Assembly (NCBI RefSeq): GCF_000411975.1
Contig: NZ_ASXG01000154.1
Coordinates: 186,001-250,000, forward strand
Length of the DNA: 64,000 nucleotides
Direction: 5' to 3'
DNA from: Amycolatopsis orientalis DSM 43388
GTDB lineage: Bacteria > Actinomycetota > Actinomycetes > Mycobacteriales > Pseudonocardiaceae
The translations under genes and the position numbers were made by a program. The notes beneath the pieces were generated by a model. That model saw nothing but the letters and a program-made list of their open reading frames with translations, searched no databases and was not told the origin of the DNA. Below, piece after piece: positions 52,669 to 60,504 of the stretch (positions are counted from its first letter, which is position 1; every line of letters begins with the position of its first letter).

Positions 52669-53879
52669 GACAGCCGCTCCAGCACCATCGCCATGCCCTG
52701 GCCACCGCCCACGCACATGGCTTCCAGCCCGAACTGCTTGTCGTGCCACTGCAAGGAATTGATCAGCGTGCTCGTGATCCGGGCACCGGTCATGCCGAAC
52801 GGATGCCCCACCGCGATCGCGCCGCCGTTGACGTTGAGCTTCTCCTCGTCGACCCCCAGCTCGCGCGCCGACGGAAGCACCTGCGCCGCGAACGCCTCGT
52901 TGATCTCCACCAGGTCGATGTCGCCGATCGACAACCCGGCCAGCGCCAGCGCTTTGCGCGACGCCTCCACCGGGCCGAGACCCATGATTTCCGGCGACAG
53001 CCCGGAAACCCCGGTGCTCACGATCCGCGCCAACGGAGTCAGCCCGAGCTGCTTCGCCTTGTCGCCGGACATGACCACCAGCGCGGCGGCACCGTCGTTG
53101 AGCGGACAACAGTTGCCCGCCGTGACCGTCCCGTCCGGACGGAACACCGGCTTCAGCCCGGCGACGCCCTCCAGCGTCACCCCGGGACGCGGGCCGTCGT
53201 CCGCGCTCACCACCGTGCCGTCCGCGAGCGTCACCGGCGTGATGTCGCGGCTCCAGAATCCGTCCGCGATGGCCTGCTCGGCGAGATTCTGGCTGCGCAC
53301 CCCGAACGCGTCCTGCTCCGCCCGGGTCACGCCCTTCAGCTGCGCCACGTTCTCCGCGGTCTGCCCCATCGCGATGTACACGTCGGGCAGGCTGCCGTCG
53401 ACGCGGGGATCGGACCACGTCTGCCCGCCTTCGGCGAACTTTTCCGTGCGCGCCAGCGCATCCGCGAACAGCGGGTTCTGCCCCTCCGGATTGTCCGCGA
53501 CGCCGTTGCCGTACCGGCTCACCGTCTCGACCCCGGCGGAGACGAACACCTCGCCCTCGCCGGCGCGGATCGCGTGCAGCGCCATCCGGGTGGTCTGCAG
53601 GCTGCTCGAGCAGTACCGGTTCACGGTGACGCCCGGCAGGTGGTCCATCCCCGCCAGCACGGCGACCGCGCGGCCCAGGTTGTTGCCCGACTCCCCGGCC
53701 GGCTGGCCGCAGCCGAGCATCAGATCGTCAATGTCGCGCGGATCGAGCTCGGGGACCTTCTCGAGGACAGCCCGCACCATGGTCGCGGCCAGGTTGTCGG
53801 GGCGCAGGTCCTTCAGCGACCCTTTCCCGGCGCGGCCGATCGGCGACCGGGCCGCGGCGACGATGACGGCTTCACGCAT
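52665..53879 (-). CDS. Acetyl-CoA C-acyltransferase (thiolase)
   Basis: 404 residues, degradative thiolase cleaving 3-oxoacyl-CoA. Nucleophilic Cys in VNRYCSSSLQTTRMAL, His in GGAIAVGHPFGMTGAR, second Cys in CVGGGQGMAMVLE. ATG at 53879 with CTGGAG upstream. First gene of the eight-gene operon that runs to 46172; its promoter carries an inverted repeat typical of TetR-type fatty-acid or steroid regulators. Confidence 0.94.
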   Translation of the reverse strand: MREAVIVAAARSPIGRAGKGSLKDLRPDNLAATMVRAVLEKVPELDPRDIDDLMLGCGQPAGESGNNLGRAVAVLAGMDHLPGVTVNRYCSSSLQTTRMALHAIRAGEGEVFVSAGVETVSRYGNGVADNPEGQNPLFADALARTEKFAEGGQTWSDPRVDGSLPDVYIAMGQTAENVAQLKGVTRAEQDAFGVRSQNLAEQAIADGFWSRDITPVTLADGTVVSADDGPRPGVTLEGVAGLKPVFRPDGTVTAGNCCPLNDGAAALVVMSGDKAKQLGLTPLARIVSTGVSGLSPEIMGLGPVEASRKALALAGLSIGDIDLVEINEAFAAQVLPSARELGVDEEKLNVNGGAIAVGHPFGMTGARITSTLINSLQWHDKQFGLEAMCVGGGQGMAMVLERLS

Positions 53880-53891
53880 CGGAACTCCAGA

Positions 53892-53912
53892 TTACTAAGC
53901 GCTTGCTTATTA
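53892..53912. promoter_or_regulatory. TetR-type operator at the acyl-CoA operon
   Basis: Inverted repeat TAAGC-GCTT-GCTTA in an AT-rich stretch, 13 bases upstream of the thiolase ATG. Read on the minus strand, 53907-53894 is AGCAAGCGCTTAGT, one base off the AnCAAGnnCTTGnT pattern described for KstR2, the regulator of late steroid-ring catabolism in mycobacteria. Other TetR lipid regulators use similar sites. No regulator gene adjoins it. Confidence 0.55.
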
Positions 53913-53997
53913 GGTGGTCAGCGGCGACCTTCTCAGCTATCGGGGCCCGCCGGGCGGTCCGACCCCGATATCGCGCCCGTTAGGGGGATACCGGACC

Positions 53998-54483
53998 TCA
54001 GCCCTGGGGCGCTTCAGGGACGTTCGGCTCGCGGCCGAGCGCCTGCATCCAGTGCAGGAGCGCGCCGCCGGTCTGCGCGGGGTCGAGGAAGTGCTCCGCC
54101 CAGCCGTCGTGGTCGGCCGACTCCCCGATGACCGCGGCACCGCCGGCGACGGCCAGCGCTCTGCACGCGCCGATCTCCGCGGTCTCGAAGGAGACGTGGT
54201 GCAGCCCGCCGCCCGACCTGGACAAGTATTTGGTGATCGGACTCTCGATCCGATGGCGGGGCGCGAACACTTCGAGCCGAAGGCCGGAGCCCACCTGGAG
54301 CCACGTGCCCTGGATGTCGAGCTCCTCGTCCTCGCCTTGTTCCTCGACGACGCCGCCGAGGCAGGCGACGATCGTGGCCACGGTGTCGTCGTAGCGTCGG
54401 CGCGCGGTGACGATCCCGATGTGGTGCAGCGAAAAGAGGTCCTTCCCCGGCAGTACGCCAGGGTTGTCCGCGGGAACAGTCAT
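53998..54483 (-). CDS. VOC-family protein, methylmalonyl-CoA-epimerase-like
   Basis: 161 residues of the vicinal-oxygen-chelate fold (SLHHIGIVTARRRYDDTVAT; GGGLHHVSFETAEIGACRAL; metal-ligand His and Glu positions in LHHIG, LRLEVF and LHHVSF). Family includes glyoxalases, epimerases and dioxygenases. Upstream of and on the same strand as the acyl-CoA operon (118-base gap), so perhaps an epimerase acting on its CoA products; this is inference. Confidence 0.75.
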   Translation of the reverse strand: MTVPADNPGVLPGKDLFSLHHIGIVTARRRYDDTVATIVACLGGVVEEQGEDEELDIQGTWLQVGSGLRLEVFAPRHRIESPITKYLSRSGGGLHHVSFETAEIGACRALAVAGGAAVIGESADHDGWAEHFLDPAQTGGALLHWMQALGREPNVPEAPQG

Positions 54484-54685
54484 GCGTTCTCCTCAGGGGT
54501 CGTCGTCGCGCCACATCGTGTGTGCATCGACGGGCGATCCTTGTCACTGCGCTCGAATTGCGCCCGGCCGGGCGACGGGGTCCCGGGCGCCGCTCCCCCG
54601 CTCGGGCTGTCCTTGCCGCGGAATCGGCTCGGACCGGTCGCTGTGCGCGAGAGTCGACGCAGCCTCGATGGGGAAGGATCGTCCG

Positions 54686-54889
54686 ATGCCACTGAAAATC
54701 GTCGCGGACACCGCCGTGTGCCAGGGAACCGCCTGCTGCATGATGGAATCGCCCGGCCTGTGCGACGTCGACGAGCAGACCGGGAAGGTTATCGTGCTGG
54801 TCGACGAGATCGGCGACGCCCGGCGCGCGGAGGCGGAAACCGCGGTCCGCGCGTGCCCGACGAAGGCGCTCGAACTCCAGGACTGCTGA
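54686..54889 (+). CDS. [3Fe-4S]-type ferredoxin
   Basis: 67 residues. Cys pattern CQGTACCMMESPGLC...CPTKALEL, the single-cluster ferredoxin type that feeds actinobacterial cytochrome P450s. ATG with GAAGGAT upstream. Directly followed by the matching reductase gene (2-base gap). No P450 gene is in the window. Confidence 0.9.
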   Translation: MPLKIVADTAVCQGTACCMMESPGLCDVDEQTGKVIVLVDEIGDARRAEAETAVRACPTKALELQDC

Positions 54890-54891
54890 CC

Positions 54892-56061
54892 ATGGACCGA
54901 ATCGTGGTCGTCGGTGCTTCGGTGGCCGGCGTGAACGCGGTCGAAACCTTGCGCAAGAACGGCTTCGACGGGGATGTCACGCTGGTCGGAGCGGAGCCGC
55001 AGTTGCCCTACGACCGGCCCCCGCTCTCGAAAGAGGCGTTGCGGACCGGCCCCGCCACCGCCGACCTCGCGCTGCGCCCGCCGAACTGGTACGAGGAACA
55101 CGGCATCACGCTGCGGCTCGGCCAGCCCGCCGCGAACCTTTCCGCAATCGACCGGCAGGTCGAGCTCGCGGACGGAAGCCGCCTGCGCTACGACGGCCTG
55201 ATCGTCGCCACCGGCTCGGCGGTGCGGCACTGGACCCAAGCTGAACATCCGGTCCGCACGCTGCGGACCTGGTCCGATGCCGCGGCACTGCACGGCGAAC
55301 TCCGGCACGGACGGCATCTCGTGATCATCGGAGCCGGTTTCATCGGCCTGGAGATCGCCGCCACCGCACGGGAACTGGGCTTGGACGTCTCCGTGATCGA
55401 GATCGAGGCCGCCCCGCTCGCCCGGGTGCTCGGCGCGGAAACCGGCCAGTGGTTCGCCGATCTGCACGCCGCCAACGGCGTCTCGATGCACTGCGGCAGC
55501 CGAATCGAGCGGCTCGAACGTTCCGGCGACCAGACCAAGCTCGAACTCTCCGACGGGACCGCTCTCACCGCGGACCTCCTCGTCGCGGGAGTCGGGGTCA
55601 CCCCGGCCGCGGCGTGGCTGGCCGGCAGCAACATCTCGCTCGACGACGGCATCGTCTGCGACGCGCAATTGCGCACCACATTGCCCGACGTAGTCGCCGC
55701 CGGGGACGTCGCCCGCTGGCACAACCCGGTGTTCGGCTACGACATGCGCGTCGAACACTGGCTCAACGCGGTGGAACAGGGCAAGCACGCCGCACTGAGC
55801 CTGCTGGGTTCGGACGAGCCCTACACCCACGTCCCGTACTTCTGGTCCGATCAGTTCGACGCGAAGATCCACAGCGTCGGAATCACTGCCGACGCCGACG
55901 CTTCGACGGTCCGCCGATCCGACGCGGACGGGATCTCGGTCGTGTTCGGCCGCCACGGCGTCGTGTGCGGCGCGTTGTGCGTGAACGCCCCGCGCGACGT
56001 CGTCCGCTACCGGCAGGCGATCCGGAACGGCATGCCCTGGGGCGACCTCGTCGCCGCCTGA
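54892..56061 (+). CDS. NAD(P)H-dependent ferredoxin reductase
   Basis: 389 residues, putidaredoxin-reductase/BphA4 type. FAD site VVVGASVAGVNAVETLRKNG, LPYDRPPLSKE, NAD site LVIIGAGFIGLEIAATAREL, second FAD motif VVAAGDVARWHNP and C-terminal PYFWSDQFDAKIHSVG. Transfers electrons from NAD(P)H to the ferredoxin encoded just upstream. The final partner (a P450 or Rieske oxygenase) is not in view. Confidence 0.93.
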   Translation: MDRIVVVGASVAGVNAVETLRKNGFDGDVTLVGAEPQLPYDRPPLSKEALRTGPATADLALRPPNWYEEHGITLRLGQPAANLSAIDRQVELADGSRLRYDGLIVATGSAVRHWTQAEHPVRTLRTWSDAAALHGELRHGRHLVIIGAGFIGLEIAATARELGLDVSVIEIEAAPLARVLGAETGQWFADLHAANGVSMHCGSRIERLERSGDQTKLELSDGTALTADLLVAGVGVTPAAAWLAGSNISLDDGIVCDAQLRTTLPDVVAAGDVARWHNPVFGYDMRVEHWLNAVEQGKHAALSLLGSDEPYTHVPYFWSDQFDAKIHSVGITADADASTVRRSDADGISVVFGRHGVVCGALCVNAPRDVVRYRQAIRNGMPWGDLVAA

Positions 56062-56102
56062 CCCGCGCGACCCGACCGGCCGATCCCGACACGGAGCCCG
56101 CC

Positions 56103-56546
56103 ATGGCGTATGTGATCACCCAAGGATGCTGCAACGACGGCTCCTTCGTCCCGGCCTGCCCGGTGCCGTGCACCCTGCCCTGGGGATCCAACGTCACGCA
56201 CACCGAGCAGCTGTAGATCGACCCGAACGCGTGCATCGACTGCGGTGCCTGCATGGACGCCTGCCCGGTCGAGGCGAACTACCCGGACTTCGAGCTGCCG
56301 ACGACGTCGATTTCGAACTACGGATCTTCCCAGCCAAGCTGCTATGAGTTCAAAGGCCGGGTTGCCGGGCAATTCCAGTGCGTCAAGAACAACGCACTGT
56401 CGGGATATAACCGGACCAGTCGCACGGTCCGCCTCTACTACAACAGCGACTACGCGGGCACCTACATTGATTTCCCGCCCGGCAGCGGCCGGGACGGCGG
56501 CCTCGGTCCACTCGACTTCAACAACGCTTCCCACAAGTTTCTGTAG
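56103..56546 (+). pseudogene. Chimeric pseudogene: ferredoxin 5' part fused to I36-inhibitor-like 3' part
   Basis: Codons 1-37 resemble the start of a 7Fe ferredoxin (MAYVITQGCCNDGSFVPACP) but with a Cys lost. A TAG at 56214-56216 falls where the family has Tyr (TEQL-stop-IDPNACIDCGACMDACP). After CPVEA, near 56277, the same frame switches to a different family resembling secreted peptidase-inhibitor I36 proteins (SCYEFKGRVAGQFQCVKNNA; RLYYNSDYAGTYIDFPPGSG; NNASHKFL). So a nonsense mutation and a recombination junction lie in one relic. It trails the ferredoxin reductase gene by 41 bases. Confidence 0.75.
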
Positions 56547-56555
56547 AAGTGGCAC

Positions 56556-56585
56556 CCGGCTACCCAGGGTTCTCTGGGTAGCCGG
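56556..56585. terminator. Bidirectional hairpin terminator
   Basis: CCGGCTACCCAG and CTGGGTAGCCGG form a perfect 12-bp stem around GGTTCT, between the convergent ends of the pseudogene and the small membrane-protein gene. Confidence 0.75.
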
Positions 56586-56629
56586 TCAGCCGCAAAGGAG
56601 TGCCAGCAGCCCGGACGCACCCGCTTCGC

Positions 56630-56974
56630 TCACCACAACACGACGGCAGTGAGCACATGCACCGCGCCCACCACCGAACTTCCCGCGATCATGCCGCGTT
56701 CCCCGCGGAACACTCCGATGCCGACGTCGCCCGCCTGCGCGACCGCGGCCGCGATCAGGACCGCCGCACAGACTGGTCCAGGCCAGACCAGCGGCACGAC
56801 CGCGGCCGCGGCGCCCAGCGGCACTGCCCGGACCGCGTACATCCAGCCGTAGAACTTCTCGCCGTTCGTCGGCTCCGCACTGCGGCTCAACGCCGCCGGG
56901 CGCACTGCCGCGACCACCGCGAAAACAACACTGACCACCGCGAGCACGGCATTGGCCACCACCAAGACGGTCAT
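56630..56974 (-). CDS. Small four-helix membrane protein
   Basis: 114 residues with four hydrophobic segments (VVANAVLAVVSVVFAVVAAV; GWMYAVRAVPLGAAAAVVPL; AAVLIAAAVAQAGDVGIGVF; GAVHVLTAVVLW), like DUF4267-type proteins. Divergent from a MarR gene 55 bases away, a pattern in which the MarR protein usually represses its neighbour. Function unknown. Confidence 0.7.
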   Translation of the reverse strand: MTVLVVANAVLAVVSVVFAVVAAVRPAALSRSAEPTNGEKFYGWMYAVRAVPLGAAAAVVPLVWPGPVCAAVLIAAAVAQAGDVGIGVFRGERGMIAGSSVVGAVHVLTAVVLW

Positions 56975-56984
56975 TACTACCCCA

Positions 56985-57010
56985 AACTATTTACAGATTG
57001 AACTATTCAC
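56985..57010. promoter_or_regulatory. Direct repeats in the divergent MarR promoter
   Basis: AACTATTTAC and AACTATTCAC start 16 bases apart in an AT-rich stretch between the two divergent genes; candidate MarR site and -10 elements. Confidence 0.45.
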
Positions 57011-57028
57011 CGATGCTAGGGTACCGGC

Positions 57029-57487
57029 GTGGCGACCAACAGCTCTTTGCCGGAGACCTCGGCCTTCCGGCTCCTGGTGCTCGGCACCGACCTGGCCGGA
57101 GAGTTCGCCGAGCACCTGCGCGAAACCGGCCTGACCCCCAAGCATCTCGGGGCGCTCGCCATGGTCGAGCAGGGGTTCGCGCGGACGCAGGACGACATCG
57201 CCCGGCTCATGCGGGTGAGCCCCAGCCTGGTCGTCCGGCTGGCGGACCAGCTGGAACAGCACGCCCTCCTCGAGCGGCGGCGCGACCCGGCCAACCGGCG
57301 CAAGCACGTCCTCACCGTCACCCAGGCGGGGAAATCCCTCCTTGCCGAGATGGGTTCGCTCGCCGCGGCCATCGACGCCGAACTGGTCGCCCGGCTCGGC
57401 CGTCGGCTCGGCGGTCAGCTGGACGAGGCGCTCGGACGGCTGATGGGCAAACTCCTGGAGGACCGGCAGCGCCCAGCGCCGCGGTAA
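57029..57487 (+). CDS. MarR-family transcriptional regulator
   Basis: 152 residues; winged helix with LTPKHLGALAMVEQGFARTQ, DDIARLMRVSPSLVVRLADQ and wing RRRDPANRRKHVLTVT. GTG start close to the probable promoter and without a Shine-Dalgarno, so possibly leaderless. Divergent from the small membrane protein and 37 bases before an NAD(P)-binding protein on its own strand. Confidence 0.9.
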   Translation: MATNSSLPETSAFRLLVLGTDLAGEFAEHLRETGLTPKHLGALAMVEQGFARTQDDIARLMRVSPSLVVRLADQLEQHALLERRRDPANRRKHVLTVTQAGKSLLAEMGSLAAAIDAELVARLGRRLGGQLDEALGRLMGKLLEDRQRPAPR

Positions 57488-57524
57488 GCAGCGGGATTCC
57501 GCGCACCCGGCTACCGTCGCAAGC

Positions 57525-58421
57525 ATGCGCGTACTCGTCGCCGGAGCCTCGGGGTTCGTCGGCAGGCGGTTGTGCCCTGCGTTGCGAGTCGCCGGGCACG
57601 ACGTGCTCGCCATGACGCGCCGTCCCGAGAACTACCGCGGCGCGGGCGAGGCGGTCCACGGCGATGTCGCCGACATCGGTTCCTTGCGGGCCGCGCTGAA
57701 GAATGTCGAAGCCGCCTATTACCTCGTGCATTCGCTGGACAGCACTGACTTCCAGCAACGCGACGCCAACGCCGCACGCGCTTTCGCCCGGGCCGCCGCG
57801 GAGGCGGGAGTGGGCCGGATCGTCTACCTCGGCGGTCTCGGCGACGACGCCGACTCGCTGTCGAAGCATCTGGCCAGCCGACGCGAGGTCGAACGGCTGC
57901 TGGCCGAGACCGGGGTGCCGGTGACCGTGCTGCGCGCCGGGATCGTCATCGGGCACGGCGGGACGTCGTGGGAGCTGACCCGCCAGCTCGTCGAGCGCCT
58001 GCCCGCGATGCTCACCCCGCGCTGGGTCGGCACGCGCACCCAGCCGATCGCGCTCGCCGACGTCGTCCGCTACCTGACCGGCGTGCTGGAGCATCCGGAG
58101 ACCGAGGGCCGGACGTTCGACATCGGCGGCCCGGAAGTCCTGACCTACCGGGACATGCTGCAGCGCGTCGCGGTGATGGAGGGCCGGATGCTGGCGATCG
58201 TGCCGGTCCCGCTGCTCTCGCCCCGGCTGTCGTCCTACTGGCTTTCGCTGGTCACTGACATCGACGTCCCGACCGGACGCGCGCTGATCGACTCGATGGG
58301 CAACGAGGTCGTCGTTCGCGACGACGCGATCCGCCGGATCGTCGAATTCGAGCCGATGGGCTACGACGACGCCGTACTGCAGGCACTGGGCGAACGCGCG
58401 CGACAACGGCGGGCCCGGTGA
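57525..58421 (+). CDS. NAD(P)H-binding protein (atypical SDR/NmrA-like)
   Basis: 298 residues. N-terminal Rossmann motif VLVAGASGFVGRRL, AYYLVHSLDSTDF and RIVYLGGLGDDAD, similar to the YbjT/complex-I-assembly-like SDRs that lack the Tyr-x-x-x-Lys pair. Such proteins may be redox sensors or quinone reductases. Its TGA overlaps the GTG of the CPBP gene. Confidence 0.85.
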   Translation: MRVLVAGASGFVGRRLCPALRVAGHDVLAMTRRPENYRGAGEAVHGDVADIGSLRAALKNVEAAYYLVHSLDSTDFQQRDANAARAFARAAAEAGVGRIVYLGGLGDDADSLSKHLASRREVERLLAETGVPVTVLRAGIVIGHGGTSWELTRQLVERLPAMLTPRWVGTRTQPIALADVVRYLTGVLEHPETEGRTFDIGGPEVLTYRDMLQRVAVMEGRMLAIVPVPLLSPRLSSYWLSLVTDIDVPTGRALIDSMGNEVVVRDDAIRRIVEFEPMGYDDAVLQALGERARQRRAR

Positions 58422-59899
58422 AGGGATTCCTGACCGCGGTGACGGCGGCGGGCTCCGGACTGCTGGGCGCGTCGCTGGCCAGCAAGCCGGGCTCGCGGCG
58501 GTTCCACGCGCTGACCGCGTCGGTCGCGGCGACCTGGCTCGCCGGCGCGCGAGTGGCCGGGTCTGCGCCCCGGGGCCGGCCGGACGTCGTGCAGCCAGTG
58601 CTGGCGGGCGCGGGCGCGTTCGGGGTGTTTTACGGCTGCGCGCTGGTCGCACGCCGGATTCCGTTGCTGCGCCGCGCAATCACCGGCGTCCTCGGCCACG
58701 CCCACCACGGCTCGACACCGACCGTGGTCACGACGGCCCTCGTCACGGGTGCCGCGGAGGAGGTTTTCTTCCGCGGCACCCTCTACGACGCGGTCGGCCC
58801 TCGAGGCTCGACCGCGCTGTACGTGGTGTCCACGGCCGCGACACGGAATCCGGCTTTGGTGCTGGCGTCAGCGACCATGGGCACGCTCTTCACGCTGCAA
58901 CGCCGTTGGAGTGGCGGAATACAGGCGCCGTTGCTGACGCACCTGACCTGGTCTGCCCTGATGATCGGCTTCCTGCCGCGGCTTTTCCCGCCCCCGGATC
59001 CCAGCACTGCCGAGCCCAGGCCCGTAGGCGTTGCCACAGGCGGCGATGCGCGGCTACGACCGGTGCTGAGCCGGCTGCTCGGCCCGCCGCCTGGTCAGCA
59101 AGGTCCACGCGATCAGCCCCGCGAACGCGACGACCATCAGCGCCTGCGAACAAGCAGCCGCGGTGTCGAACGGCAGCGTGTACACCCCCACGATGCGAAG
59201 CACCGAGTCTGCGATCAACCCGCTGCCCCACACCAGCGAAATCTGGTACCAGCGCCGCCGCAGCGTCGCGTCGTGCGCGGTGGCTTCGAATTCGCGTTGC
59301 TGAGCACCGCCCGCCGAACGTGCGAAGCGTCGTGCCGCGTAATACGCGAGCGGGCGGTTGAGCACGCAGCTGCCGACCAGGGCGACCCCCGCGCAGAAGG
59401 TGGTCACCGATTCTTTCGCCAGCAGCAGGCGCGGGTCCCCGGTCACGAAGCTCAATCCGAGGCCCAGCCCGAAAAGCAGCACGAGGAACGACGAGAACAG
59501 GTCGAGCCGCCGCTGCGCCACCGCGACCCAGATCGTCCGCGCCGCGGCGACGACCGTGCCGATCAGCAGGGACACGTAGGCACTCGCGCCGAGCAGGTTG
59601 GCGGTGTAGTAGGCGACGACGGACAGACCGACGTCCAGGAACATCGTGGTGATCAGCGCGCGGGCTTGCTTGGTCATGCCGTACTCCCCGGTTCGTGGCT
59701 TGGAATTCGCCCGCCGAACGCTACGGTCGCCGCCGCCGGTCGTCTTGGTGCCGGAGACGTATCCCGGGTGGAGAAGTCCGGGCGCGGGTGGAGGGATTTC
59801 TCCACCCGCGGATACGCCGCGCACCGCACGACTTCGAGGCCGTTCCTCCGTAGTTTTCTCGGCATCGGAACGACTTCGGAAGGCAGGAACAACCCATGA
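58418..59899 (+). CDS. CPBP-family intramembrane protease, frame overshoots its usual end
   Basis: The first 200 residues are a CPBP (Abi/Rce1-like) membrane protease with the EExxxR motif in GAAEEVFFRGTLYD and HLTWSALMIGFLP near the end. The family normally stops there, about base 59020. Here the open frame runs on to 59899, with 290 residues of Arg/Pro/Gly-rich sequence that is antisense to the VC0807-like gene. Either the stop codon was lost or a frameshift occurred; the tail is unlikely to be functional. GTG start overlaps the preceding stop. Confidence 0.6.
   Translation: MKGFLTAVTAAGSGLLGASLASKPGSRRFHALTASVAATWLAGARVAGSAPRGRPDVVQPVLAGAGAFGVFYGCALVARRIPLLRRAITGVLGHAHHGSTPTVVTTALVTGAAEEVFFRGTLYDAVGPRGSTALYVVSTAATRNPALVLASATMGTLFTLQRRWSGGIQAPLLTHLTWSALMIGFLPRLFPPPDPSTAEPRPVGVATGGDARLRPVLSRLLGPPPGQQGPRDQPRERDDHQRLRTSSRGVERQRVHPHDAKHRVCDQPAAPHQRNLVPAPPQRRVVRGGFEFALLSTARRTCEASCRVIRERAVEHAAADQGDPRAEGGHRFFRQQQARVPGHEAQSEAQPEKQHEERREQVEPPLRHRDPDRPRRGDDRADQQGHVGTRAEQVGGVVGDDGQTDVQEHRGDQRAGLLGHAVLPGSWLGIRPPNATVAAAGRLGAGDVSRVEKSGRGWRDFSTRGYAAHRTTSRPFLRSFLGIGTTSEGRNNP
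59054..59677 (-). CDS. VC0807-family membrane protein
   Basis: 207 residues with five to six membrane segments (FLDVGLSVVAYYTANLLGAS; FLVLLFGLGLGLSFVTGDPR; KESVTTFCAGVALVGSC; GVYTLPFDTAAACSQALMVV), the VC0807 (intracellular septation A-like) family of unknown function. ATG at 59677 with GGGGAG upstream. It is the real gene of this interval and converges on the protease gene. Confidence 0.82.
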   Translation of the reverse strand: MTKQARALITTMFLDVGLSVVAYYTANLLGASAYVSLLIGTVVAAARTIWVAVAQRRLDLFSSFLVLLFGLGLGLSFVTGDPRLLLAKESVTTFCAGVALVGSCVLNRPLAYYAARRFARSAGGAQQREFEATAHDATLRRRWYQISLVWGSGLIADSVLRIVGVYTLPFDTAAACSQALMVVAFAGLIAWTLLTRRRAEQPAQHRS

Positions 59900-60504
59900 G
59901 CGGACCCGTGGAGATCGTCCTGATCGTGGCGGCGGTCGGTTACGTGATGGTGCGGCGGCTGATCGGCGAGCCGGCGCAGGCCAAGCAGATGCTGATCTTG
60001 CCCGCGGTGCTGTCCGCGGTCGGGCTCAGCACCGTGTCCGGCGACGTGAAAACCGCGACCTCGCTGGTGTTTCTGGTCGGGACCGCGGCGATCAGCGTCG
60101 TCCTCGGCGTGCTGCGCGGGGCCAGCGTCCGGATTTCCCGGCGCGACGGCGCCGCCTTCGTCCGCTACACCCCGGTCACCGTCGGGCTGTGGGTGGCGAA
60201 CATCGTGCTCAAGGTCGGCGTGAACTTCGCGCTCAACGCGTTCGACCCGCGGGACGCCGGCGGCGTCTCCAACAGCCTGCTGCTCACCATCGGCGTCGGC
60301 GTCCTCGCCGAAGGGCTGGTCGTGCTCTACCGCGCGCTGCGCGCCGGGCACCAGGTGCTGTGGACCCAGGGCCGCGACGGCGCACCCGGACAGACCTCTC
60401 CGCTGCTGGACAACCTCCAGCGCAACCTCGGCGGCCGCGCGGCGGAGTGGAACACTCAGTCCGGCCACGACGCGAACCAGACGAGGAGGAACCTGGTCCC
60501 ATGA
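59896..60504 (+). CDS. DUF1453-like membrane protein
   Basis: 202 residues, about five membrane helices (VEIVLIVAAVGYVMVRRLIG; ATSLVFLVGTAAISVVLGVL; LLLTIGVGVLAEGLVVLYRA) and a soluble C-terminal tail of about 45 residues. Resembles CcdC/DUF1453 proteins. Its stop overlaps the kinase start (ATGA), so it is probably a part of the signalling unit, perhaps its sensor or target. Confidence 0.7.
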   Translation: MSGPVEIVLIVAAVGYVMVRRLIGEPAQAKQMLILPAVLSAVGLSTVSGDVKTATSLVFLVGTAAISVVLGVLRGASVRISRRDGAAFVRYTPVTVGLWVANIVLKVGVNFALNAFDPRDAGGVSNSLLLTIGVGVLAEGLVVLYRALRAGHQVLWTQGRDGAPGQTSPLLDNLQRNLGGRAAEWNTQSGHDANQTRRNLVP

